DNA from: Cladobotryum mycophilum
Taxonomy: Eukaryota; Ascomycota; Sordariomycetes; Hypocreales; Hypocreaceae
Direction: 5' to 3'
Assembly (NCBI GenBank): GCA_036429605.1
Contig: CM071590.1
Location: 3,968,001 to 4,032,000 of the forward strand
Length of the DNA: 64,000 nucleotides
Both the position numbers and the translations under genes were made by a program. Below are positions 49,301 to 58,963 of the stretch, piece by piece. How positions within the stretch are numbered: the first letter of the stretch is position 1; each line of letters starts with the position of its first letter. The notes below the pieces were generated by a model. The model was not told the DNA's origin. It searched no databases and worked only from the letters and a program-made list of their open reading frames with translations.

Positions 49301-50071
49301 CTTCATTTCTTTTTCCATCGCCGTGCATTCGAACCAAACCTGTGCCTTTGTACGACTCGTCGCCTGCAAGTGTGTCTGTGTGTCTCTCTCTTCCGCCAAT
49401 ACCGTATGCGCAAGTGCAAGTCGCATGCAAGGGAGAGGAAGAAAAAGAAGCAACACTAGGAGAAAAAAGAAACATCATGTGCAGTGGTCTTGTAGTGTGT
49501 GCATTTCTAGCGTGGAAACGGATGAAACAGTAGGTTGCCAAAAAAGTTTGCCACTTACTTTGCGCTGAATCGTTGGCGGCAATGCTGCGAACTCTTCCTT
49601 GGTCATTGACATTGAAGGCAAACTATTATCGGATTGTGGCTGCAACGGGCCGTCGGACGATGGCCGTAGTTGCTTTGATGAGGGCGGGCTTCGGCTGCGG
49701 CCAGTTTGACGGTGCCAATATCTTAGATGACTTCGCGAGGTGGCCGGTCGTCGTTGGTCTGAAAGGGGCGGCTGTTGTTGTTGTTGTTGTTGTTGCTCTT
49801 GTTGCTGGTCAAGCAGGCGGATGCTCTGGCAGGTACGACGTCGGTCTGGTGTCGAACTCTGGCTGGGAGTGATCGAGTAAAGGAGCTCGTCGAGGTTGTC
49901 GTCTTCTTCTTCCCGCTCTTGCGTCGGCTGTGGGAGCTGAAGTTGTAGCTGGTTGTGCCGCCGCAGGGAGTGTCGATGACCAATATTGGCTTTGGCGGAC
50001 TTGGTGGTGGGAGAACTGCCACCGCAGGCAGCTGTTGCTGTTGTTGTGGTCAGGCTGGTGGTGGCAGCCAT
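46310..50071 (-). CDS. Conserved fungal protein of unknown function with a 1.8 kb intron
   Basis: Exon 1 is 50071-49559 and exon 2 is 47746-46310, giving 649 residues. An in-frame ATG 18 bp further upstream (50089) would give 655. The join restores LPPTIQRK|YFSTLERLRFAQ, a sequence I associate with a Pezizomycotina family often labelled mucin-like. The intron, 49558-47747, is 1812 bp, with a GTAAGT donor, a CTAAC branch site about 20 bp before TGCAG, and phase 0. Exon 1 encodes Thr/Ser-rich, then Gln-rich sequence (a poly-Gln run from a CAA repeat, TTG on the plus strand at about 49773-49794). Exon 2 is polar and Ser/Arg-rich with a likely conserved core at ARMKLRVYLASPHKFDEAIEF. The C-terminus is KRFWNRVRRS. 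No signal peptide or membrane segment is visible, so true mucin function is unlikely. Confidence 0.8.
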
Positions 50072-50376
50072 GGTGACTACCGTCGTCATAGTACCTTGTT
50101 ATGGTATGTGTGTGCGTACTTGAACTTGATGCTGAGCTATTGCGCTTTGTGGCGGCGGTAGCAGCGATGTCGAAGCGCAAAGCAAAGGCAAGTATCACCG
50201 ACAGACGATGACTCGAAAGCAGGACATGAAACTTGGTAAGACAGACAAACAAACAAACAGAAATAAAGCAGCAGCAGCACAACAAGAAGGAAAGAAAAAG
50301 TTGTTGCCGGAATTGGTCAGGTTTTCAAAGAAGTGGGAGCCGGGGAAGTTAACTTGGGGAGCAAGCTGGCCGTCAG

Positions 50377-50407
50377 TGAATGAATGAATGAACGAATGAA
50401 TGAATGA
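50377..50407. repeat. (TGAA)n microsatellite
   Basis: Seven to eight TGAA units with one C substitution (GAACGAAT). Confidence 0.85.
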
Positions 50408-51920
50408 GGAGCCGTTGCTGTCACGGCAGCCACAGAAGCCGACATGACATGGCATGGCATGGAACCTCCACGACGGGTGCTGGCCCGGTCCACGTTTTGT
50501 TCCTGACGTCCAGCTTCCCCTGGTTGAAGCTGTGCCATGACCAGCATTCAAGCCCAACCAAAGTCCCCCAAATCTTCCCTCCCCTGGTCAATCATGGCAT
50601 CTGTGCCACGTAGAGGTGCGTTCCCTAACCAGGGGACCTTGCAGGAATCAAGGTGTAGTGGAGAGTCTGCGAGATTGTGTGACGGGGGGTTCTTTGTTGG
50701 GAAAGGCGAGCTGAAGAGCAACACACAACGGCGGTGCGTGTGTCGGAGTACAGAGGAGTGGTACCACTACTACTCCGTAGGTAGAGTAGGTACTGGTAGA
50801 GGTACTATAGAGAGGAGAGGGTAGGGGAGTTAGTGCAACTGGTACAAAGCAACAGCTTCACCAGTCAGTATTTGCCTTTCCCTTGACGAGACTTGGCTTG
50901 TTTCTTTTCGTGTCGCTTAACAAAACAAGATGGCCTGAAGAGGTTTGGGATGATATGTTTTTTTATTTGTTTCTTTTCTTCTTCTTTTTTCTTTCTTTCC
51001 TTCTTTCTTTCTTGCTTTCTTTGCTTGTTACAGGTACTACTACGGCCCATCCCCGGGGGGCTCAAAGCATCTTGGAGGGCTACTGCTATTTTAAGGAGAT
51101 TTTGAGTTTTTTTTTTTTTTCGTGTGAAGGAGGGACCTTGTCGCCCTGCAGGGTCTTGCCAAATGAACCTCATCCACGGATTCGATTGCAAGTCGGGAAA
51201 TCTCGTGGGTCAGAATCAAAAAGGCTCCTTCCTTGATCACGCATGGAGATCGTTTATTCTAGCCTGAATAACACTAGTGCAATTCAGGCACAGAACGACC
51301 TAACATACGGAGTAGATATGTATGTGATACTTTGCAAGATAACGTCAGGTACAAATTAAATTGTGCTTTAAGGATGCCTCGACATTAATTACCTGTACAA
51401 ATCAATACCACACATATTCACGTTGTTGGTTCGAGGAACGGAGTATCCCGTACAAATTGCCACGCGAGTCTACACCTACTGCTACCTGTGCTACTATTAC
51501 CACCACCACCACTACTAGGCAGTACTAGTACCAACCTAGTATTTTCCATCCAATAACTGAGAAATAACAAACAATTAGAGAAGCTGCCACGCGGCGGTTA
51601 ATTTGAGGTAGTGCCTTCCCCCTTTCCTTACTTGTATGTATGCAGTATGTACGAACGGACGTACGTACCTTCCTTTCCCTTTTCCAGGTGTGCCAGATAA
51701 TCTCAACGGCTTTTTGTCTAAAACCCACTGCGAATACGACTTCAACTGCCTCCAAGCACATGATGTCTCAGGATATCAACGGCTTTCTGCATCACAATAC
51801 AAGTAGTACTTGTACATACATACATACCTGCCGTAGGTAGGGCACACGCACTTGGTCATCCCGTGGGTAAGCAGCCGCACGCAATGCTATCAGTGTTTCT
51901 CGATGCAGTGCTTACTCACC

Positions 51921-51950
51921 TTACCTTGCCTTGCCTTGCCTTACCTTGCC
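51921..51950. repeat. TTACC/TTGCC pentanucleotide array
   Basis: Six units: TTACC, TTGCC, TTGCC, TTGCC, TTACC, TTGCC. The composition matches the array at 44561-44593. Confidence 0.9.
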
Positions 51951-53075
51951 TTTACCAGCAGCACGGGAGAGAACGTTGGCGCCAAGATGCCTCGCTTCCC
52001 CATGGACTCCTGCATACAGCGCCCGCTCGATTATCTTTCCTCCTGTATCTACTCCGTACAAGACTTATGGATGCAGGTACTCACTGCTTCTAGACTAATC
52101 AATGCTGATCAACGCATTCTCTCTCCAAATACTTGTACCAAAATCTGCGGCACCCACTCCGTACCACGCCTGAATGTTCAGCTGATTGATGTGGCCCCCC
52201 TGGTCAATATATTTACACTAACCGTAGAAGCCTCAGTTGTGTCGCTATAGTGCGTCTCCGTCCACGCAATTCATTTCTGTACGACCTGAACTGCCAAACC
52301 TGTTTTGCAGGAAGCGAGTGCGGATTCACCTTCAGCCGGTCCTCTTTGTCTCGCCTTTGAGCCCTACGAAACCGTTGTCATGGAGCCTGGGGACATGGGA
52401 CGTGGGACATGGTATGCGACATGGGGGGAGCACAGACAGGAGCAAGTGGAGCGAAAGCCGGGGCGCCTCTCATTTACGGTCTGTCAAATTAACACACATA
52501 TCCAGCTCGCGCCGCGGACCCAATAAGCCTTGTCGCCTACGTAAGGGGTCATTAACGTCTCATGCCTGACCGTATCTTGGCTCCTCTTCCAGAACTCGTC
52601 ACAATTATGGGGCCCTGGCCTGTCAGTTCAACGTCTAGTCCCTCCCAAGCCAGTCTGAGCCGCTTCTCATCCTCATGGCTGGAGCCTCATACCCTTGCTC
52701 CTGAGCACTATTCTCTGCCTGCTTCAGCTTTTTTGCGTGGGATCGAGCCAGTAAACTGGTTGAATCGGTCGTGCCCAGGACCCAAGCCGTTTGAGCCCAG
52801 CTATTTGGGTCCTTCGATCAAGACTATTGCGGCCGCAAAAGACCCCATAAGCCACTGTGATGGCGGCTGACGAAGAATGTTCGTTCGCATTGATTGCTCA
52901 CTTCGTAACGGTTTGGGATATTTTTACTATCTAGTATGTCATATGTACGGAGTTCCTGCCTCTTATACCCTTGGCAAGCCTTGTTTCTTTCATAACCCAT
53001 CTCATGCAGAAGAGGGGGGAGGAGGGGAGTCGACTCCATCTTGTCCATCCTATCCAGGGTTGAACCCACCCTTCT

Positions 53076-54383
53076 TCAAGCATTCTTGGCCCAAGTCTCC
53101 CATTCATATGCAGCCCGCATAAAGGGACCAGAGCCCTTATAGTCGTTGACGTTGGTATGTACACTGATGTAGTACTAGAACGCCACACATGTTAGATGAA
53201 TATCCACAATCACGTCGTACTTGTGGAGATGATGACCTACCTCAAAGGTTGCATTGGCTGAACCCAGACCACACTCAGCAACAGTGCCAGTGAACTGGAG
53301 CGTACCATCCTGCTGGGGAGAGATAAACTTGTTGACTAACCCCTGGTACGCCTTCTTACCAGTAGCAAGGAACTCCTTCTTATCGAGATAACCCAGGCTC
53401 ACACCCTTGAGCAGGCCAAATGTGAACATGGCAGAGCCGCTGCTCTCAATATAGTTGCCCTTGACATGGGGATAGGGCTCGTCCATTACCTGAAACCACC
53501 CTCCAGAAGCTGGGTCCTGAGCCTCCTTGAGGGCCCGGGCGAGCCAGGTATAGTAGCCCATCAGCGTGGTATAGCTAGGGTGAGATTTGGGAAACACCTG
53601 CAAGGTTTCGACGAGCGACATGAAATACCACCCGACAGCACGGCCCCAAACATGGGGAGCAAGCCCCGTCTTTGGATCGGCCCAGGGCGCTGGGCCATCA
53701 GCCCAGCCATGAACAAGGAGACCGGAGGTTTTGTTTCGTGCATGTGAGTCAACTAGGTAGTACTGGTTGAAGATGTCGTTCCACGCGGTCGTGTTCTGGT
53801 TGTCAAAGAGGTGTGTCCACTGGGAGTAGAAGGAATCGGCCATGAAGATTCCGTCAAGCCACATCTGGTTAGGGAAGTTGGGTTGACGATGCCTTGATGG
53901 ATCGATGTTAGTGGGATGGACGGATCAGTTGGCCTGTGATCTCTCGGCCAGAATGGAATGCTAGATCTAGCAGGGCGTGACATACCAAAAGCCACCATGT
54001 GGACCCCTTGGGTGGGAGTTGAGATTCTTCCGAACAATGGAGGCAGCAGTCTTGTACTTTTGCTGGCCAGTGAGGCCGTAAAGATACAGGTAGTTGTTGC
54101 CCATGCGGTACTCGTCAAGGGAGTATTGGGAGTTCCAGCCCTTGATGGTGCCGTCGTCCAGAACGACGGCATCAATCTGACGCTTGTACCAGTCAAGGTA
54201 CTTTTGGTCCTTGTTCAACTCATACGCTCCCTCTATACCAAAGTAGAGCGTGGCTTCCTGGTAACCGAAGGTTGGCGTGACGCCTTTGCTGATGAAGGTA
54301 TCGGCCAGCCATGTCAAGTGTGGGCGTTCTGCCTCGATGACCGCGGCGGCAGCGCCAAGGGCGAAGAGGGCTGTGGATTTCAT
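53076..54383 (-). CDS. Secreted GH105 unsaturated glucuronyl/rhamnogalacturonyl hydrolase
   Basis: Exons 54383-53986, 53892-53241 and 53174-53076 give 382 residues; introns are 93 and 66 bp. GH105 enzymes (YteR type) remove the unsaturated uronic acid from oligosaccharides produced by pectin or related lyases. A signal peptide is seen (MKSTALFALGAAAAVIEA). Family motifs across the joins read GGFWHRQPNFPNQMWLDG and NATFEYYISVHTNVND. Asp146 in QMWLDG fits the position of the catalytic acid. The segments VHGWADG, WADPKTGL, HVWGRAVGWY and ESSGSAMFTFGL belong to the six-hairpin barrel. The stop follows WAKNA. Length is typical. It is separated from neighbours by long intergenic DNA and no linked pectinase gene is present, so substrate assignment remains at family level. 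Confidence 0.92.
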
Positions 54384-55696
54384 GGCGGTGAGCTACGGGT
54401 ATCCGACAAGGAGCAACGACAACAACGACAACAACAAACGGACTTTTTTTTTATTTGGTCACATTTAATCAATCGGCGAAGCTTACTGTCTTATATGACT
54501 CTCGGCTATACCATAACCGATGTTTTTCCAACGGCAATTCATCTTTTTCCACATGAAGCCCGTGGGTAAAACAAAGTTATGGGGGAGGAGGAGGAAATCG
54601 GCCCGGAGTATCTACCGAATTGATTGGAGAAGGTAACATTGGAGATCCCGGGGGTCTCATAGATCTTCCTCCAATAGCACAGTTCCTGATGGGCTCCTAG
54701 CACTGGAGTCTGCGGGGAAACCTAGATGCTTATTATGAATCATTATGATTGCAAAAAATCAATTAGGGAAGTTTGAAGTTGGGTCAATATAGGAAATTTC
54801 TAGAATTAAGCTTATAGTATGGAGGATGAGTGGCTTTGGTGTTTATTGATCCTCCAATCAGTGATAGTGGGGGTGTTGAGATCTGGGTTACTAAAAAACA
54901 GTGTCGATACGGCATGGACATTTGATTTTACCTATGCAAGGATAGCTGGATTGCTAGTTGAAGTAAATACTTTTATTTCATTTTATTATCTCAATATCCT
55001 TCCTCCCTACTGAGAAATCCATGATGTATTGTGCCTTGTGAGTAGGTATGTTAAGGCCGTAATTAGAGAAATAAATACAGGGTAGGCTTCCCATGCAACA
55101 ATCTCTCTTCCTCATGCTGGACCACCATGGCTGGAGCGTTTACACCGACGATGGCCCGGGTCATTATGTGCACAAAGCCCATCAGTATTTGTCATCTGTA
55201 TTAAGAAAGGGGGTATTCTAGGGCGCAAGGAGATGGCCTGTCGGGACTCATAACTCCGGGCAGCCAAGGTGTGTGTTGGAACGCCTTTGATGAAAAAACA
55301 AAACAAAAATGAAGTGGATATAAGAGTTGGAGAAGGAAATTTAGAAGTACCTTCCTTACGGAGAAGCCATGGCCGAATCATGTAGAAGCCCGTTGCCGCT
55401 CTTCGGTACGCGTATGAACCACGTGCCGGTGTTGGAAGACGACGGATAACCCACCACCTCATAGCCACGTGTGGGGGACACAGCCCCCTCCCCCTGTTCA
55501 CTCAAACTCGTTCCAACAACAGATAACTTCTAGAAGTTGGGCACGCAACATAGTCCATTCTCGAATCTAACCAACAGATCATTACCCCCACTTGCCAGTG
55601 CAAATCAAGGCCCCTTGATTGTTTCATATTGGGGAGCTAAAAGTAGAAAGAAAAAAACAAACAAACAAACAAACAATAGTCCCTCCCTCCTTTCAA
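54384..55696. other. Intergenic region between GH105 gene and DLD gene
   Basis: Upstream of GH105 and downstream of the D-lactate dehydrogenase gene. It includes CAACGA/CAACAA repeats near 54414-54436, an AT-rich segment at 54720-55010 and an (AAAC)n tract at 55655-55676. No gene was recognised. Confidence 0.55.
55655..55676. repeat. (AAAC)n microsatellite
   Basis: Five AAAC units on the plus strand, just beyond the DLD stop codon. Confidence 0.8.
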
Positions 55697-57741
55697 TCAC
55701 TCGTCAAAGACCTTCCCCGGATTCAATAGCCAGCTATGGGTATGTTAGCCGAAAGAAAAGACTAACAAGTAAAAAGGTACATTTGATACATACTGCGGAT
55801 CAAGCGTATCTTTGAGTGCCTTCATGACACCAATCGTAGCTGGGCCGAGTTCCTTGACGAGATAGTTCTACTCCCGTGTTAGCGAAACCCTGTTTTTTTC
55901 TTTCGTGTGGATGTATGTAGAAGATCACACTGAACCTTTTTACCAATGCCGATGGCATGTTCGCCCTAGATACGCAAATCATTAGTTGAATGAGGTCCAC
56001 AGGCTGGGCCCCCCGCGAATTCGGGCTTACCGTTACGGTCCCTCCCATCTTAATGGCGTCGTCCAACATGTCATGAACGCAGTCAGATACTGCCTTTGTC
56101 TCCTCTTTGTTCTCGGGATTATATACCAAGAGTTGGTGGAAATTCCCATCGCCTACGTGGCCGAGGAGGGTATTGTAGAGACCGCGTTCCGTTGCTCTGC
56201 GGGTAGACGTTTCTATAGGGTGTTTCCCCATCAGCGGGTGCCCCCCTCCCCCTTCGATATTGGAAAAAATAAGCAACATTTTGTTACATACCGATTATAT
56301 CAGCCAGTCGGGAGATTGGCACCGCGACATCAGTCCCCCAGAAGCTGTCCCCTTCACGCTTCATGGCCAGGTTTGCCCATAGGGCTTCCTTTCTCGCCGC
56401 CCACAGAGAGTCCATCTCCTGCTTATCCTTGGCGAACTGGAACTTGTTGGACCCATGGCCCTTGGCTATTTCTTCAGCTGACTCGATGTTTTCCTTGATT
56501 GAAGTCGTGGAGCCTGAAAATCTTGAACATGTTAGACCTCTTTTCGGTTGGTGGATGGTGAGGGGAGGGGAGGTGCTCTTTGCCTCACTTTAAAAACAAC
56601 GTTGGGCTTTCCTCCCATGTCTTGCCGCCTGCGCCGCCGTTCATGTTGATGACTTTCATTTGCGTCTCGTCCATGATCTCGAGGGCGGCCAACTGCAGAC
56701 CTTTTCGAACCATTAAAGAAGCTGCCGCTGCCGCGTCTCTTATGGTTGGGAACGTAACGGTCGCTACACTGAAGTTGGTGGGCAAGACGGCCAGCTTGAC
56801 CGTGGCCTCGGTAACGATGCCAAGGGTTCCCTCCGAGCCGGTGAAGAGGGTGTTCAGGTTATATCCTGCAGACGTTTTCCTCGGTCGACGTCGCGTTTTG
56901 ATGACTGAGCCGTCTGCCAACACCACGGTCAGATTGATAACGTAGTCTTTCATGGTACCATATCTCATGGCATTGGTTCCGCTGCAGTTGGTGGAGATCA
57001 TGCCGCCGATGAGCGCCGTGGGACTCGGATCTAGGGGTAGGAAGAGGCCGCTCTCTTTTATTGTCTCGTTCAAGTTGGTCCAACCGACGCCGGACTGCAC
57101 CACGACATCCATGTCCTCGGGATGAAACTCGACAATCTTGTTCATGGCAGATAGGTCGATGCATACGCCGGAGTAAGGAGAGCTAAAGTTGCCTTCGACA
57201 CTGGACCCGGCGCCATACGGAACCATGGGGACTTTATACTTGGTGCATATCTTGGCGATTGCTGAGACTTGCTCTGTTGAAGTGGGCCGTATAACTGCGA
57301 CGGGCCTGTTGTCTGTATTGAAGGCAGAATATGAAGAGTAGCCATGATCCTCGATATCGTCCTCATCCACACTGACTGCATCGTCCCCCAACTCATGGCG
57401 TATTTCATCAACTGCCTATCTCGACATTAGCAAACCAAGGGACCCCAGGCCACAGAATTCTACCCTACCTTGAGCATCGTCTTTTTATCCGCATATCTTG
57501 TTTGTAATAAAGCATGCTTGCTATTCTCTCGCCATCTAGGTTCCACGACACCTGCGTCGTTGGAGCCAAGTCGAATAGCTGCAGCGGTTGTGGCGCCACC
57601 GAGCAAGAGCCCAACGGCCAGGTAGGCAAAGGAGCCCTGTCCGGGTTTCTGTGGGCTAGGCAATGAAGAGAATAGGCGGGCATTGGGTGTTTTCATGGGG
57701 AAACGACGTGTGAGCGCCGTGGCTCTAAGGAGATGTCTCAT
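55697..57741 (-). CDS. DLD1: Mitochondrial D-lactate dehydrogenase (cytochrome), FAD enzyme
   Basis: Seven exons: 57741-57469, 57415-56589, 56521-56292, 56212-56031, 55965-55936, 55867-55794 and 55733-55697, giving 550 residues. Introns are 53, 67, 79, 65, 68 and 60 bp. The enzyme oxidises D-lactate to pyruvate and passes electrons to cytochrome c. An Arg/Ser-rich presequence (MRHLLRATALTRRF) and a hydrophobic segment at about 39-58 indicate the mitochondrial inner membrane. The FAD-binding domain carries PVAVIRPTSTEQVSAI, PYGAGSSVEGN and GYNLNTLFTGSEGTLGI. The C-terminal FAD-linked oxidase domain carries GHVGDGNFH at about 461-469 and GGTVTGEHAIGIGKKNYL, the latter split over three exons. 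It ends DPHWLLNPGKVFDE. The fifth exon is 30 nt and its donor, GTTCAG, is weak. Confidence 0.95.
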
Positions 57742-58420
57742 CTTGAAAGTTGGGCTGCGGGATGATGGGATGGGTTCCTATCGACGTGATATAGAATTTG
57801 CTTTAGATGTAAGGAGTCGTGCGTTTGGAGGATGAGAGTAAAATGATGGTGATTAGGTACAACTAGATTGACAATGATTGAGAAAAATAGCAATCAGTCC
57901 CTTTTATTTGATTATCTGAGGCCATCGAGTTCACGGCTTGAGACTGCATGTAGGACGGAACTCAATGACCTTGGGAATCTATTCCCGGATAGCCCCGGCA
58001 TAGAGGGTCGCGGAACGGGCGTCCGACAGCCTATCGCTATGTATTTCCACAGGAATCCAAAGGCCCAAGATCTGGGTCTGACTGTATCTTACTTTAATTA
58101 CGCAACTCATACTCTTCTGGGTCATATAAAAGAGTACCTAAAGCATCTCTTAGACGTTGCGCTGTAGGACAGCAGAAGGGCTTCTACAGAAGTATAGGTT
58201 AGGTTCACTCGCACTAAACAGTAGCTGGCCCAACGTCGTCTACTGCATCTCTTCCGGTTCACGGTGAAAACCAATTTATTATTTGAGCTGCAATCTACAC
58301 CTATATCTAGAACGATACCATTCATTCAAAATTGATTACACTCATATCAAGTTTAATCTACTCTTTTTGTAAACACCCACCCCGTGGTAATGTTGACAAG
58401 TTTGCCAAAAAGATTCAACA
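57742..58420. other. Intergenic region between DLD1 and tRNA-Phe
   Basis: Promoter of DLD1 and downstream flank of the minus-strand tRNA-Phe. No gene was seen in the remaining sequence. Confidence 0.6.
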
Positions 58421-58518
58421 TGTGGCCAGTGTGGCTCGAACACACGACCTTCAGATATTCCTGTAGAGACTTGAAGTTGGACTTCAGTCTGACGCTCTCC
58501 CAGCTGAGCTATGGCCAC
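58421..58518 (-). tRNA. tRNA-Phe(GAA) with a 25-nt intron
   Basis: On the minus strand: acceptor stem GTGGCCA/TGGCCAC with discriminator A, D arm TAGCTCAGCTGGGAGAGC, anticodon stem TCAGA/TCTGA with loop CTGAAG-A (anticodon GAA), and T arm GTGTGTTCGAGCCACAC. A 25-nt intron sits after position 37, the canonical site. Mature length is 73 nt before CCA. The intron's boundaries follow from the mature anticodon stem. Confidence 0.93.
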
Positions 58519-58963
58519 TTGCTGTGAATATATGAATTGGAACCAGAATTGGATTGTAACGGACGCGGTAAAGCGCAAGGCCACAAATTCTAGCGAATAT
58601 ATCATACCCGGCATGGGATGTTGATAGGGTAGGTTGACTGAAGAGCTGATTTTTGGCTACCGCCTCTGGCTCCAGCACCAGCCTCATTCCGCTGTGGCTT
58701 GTGTGGCCAGGCTGGTTGTTTTCTGGCCATCATTCAACCAATCTTAACCTCCTCAGCCTCATCATTCACTGCCGGATAAGCTCAGGCTGCAGATTCATCA
58801 CGCGTGGGCAAACGATTAATGATTCATTGCTTGGATTTATCAAATACTAAAAAAAGATATTTCATCAAGTTTTTTTTTTGCTTTCTCCAAGATTTATCAT
58901 TTGTTCAATTTTGTGTTTTTGAATAGCATATTTTCCATCTATGCTCATTTTATAATCCCCCCA
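58519..58963. other. Divergent intergenic region between tRNA-Phe and MED16
   Basis: Upstream flank of the tRNA and promoter of MED16. A T-rich run lies at 58870-58879. No gene was seen. Confidence 0.6.

Larger units (their letters stand above)
50090..53075. other. 3 kb intergenic region between unknown gene and GH105 gene
   Basis: No frame has recognisable content. The sequence contains a (TGAA)n tract, a T14 run, a TTACC/TTGCC array and many short TAC/GTA inverted repeats, including three exact copies of the TACTCCGTA/TACGGAGTA motif at 50771, 51306 and 52050. Confidence 0.55.

Noticed and set aside
56585..57391. Separate short dehydrogenase gene
   Set aside because: It is exon 2 of the seven-exon DLD1 gene, not an independent gene.
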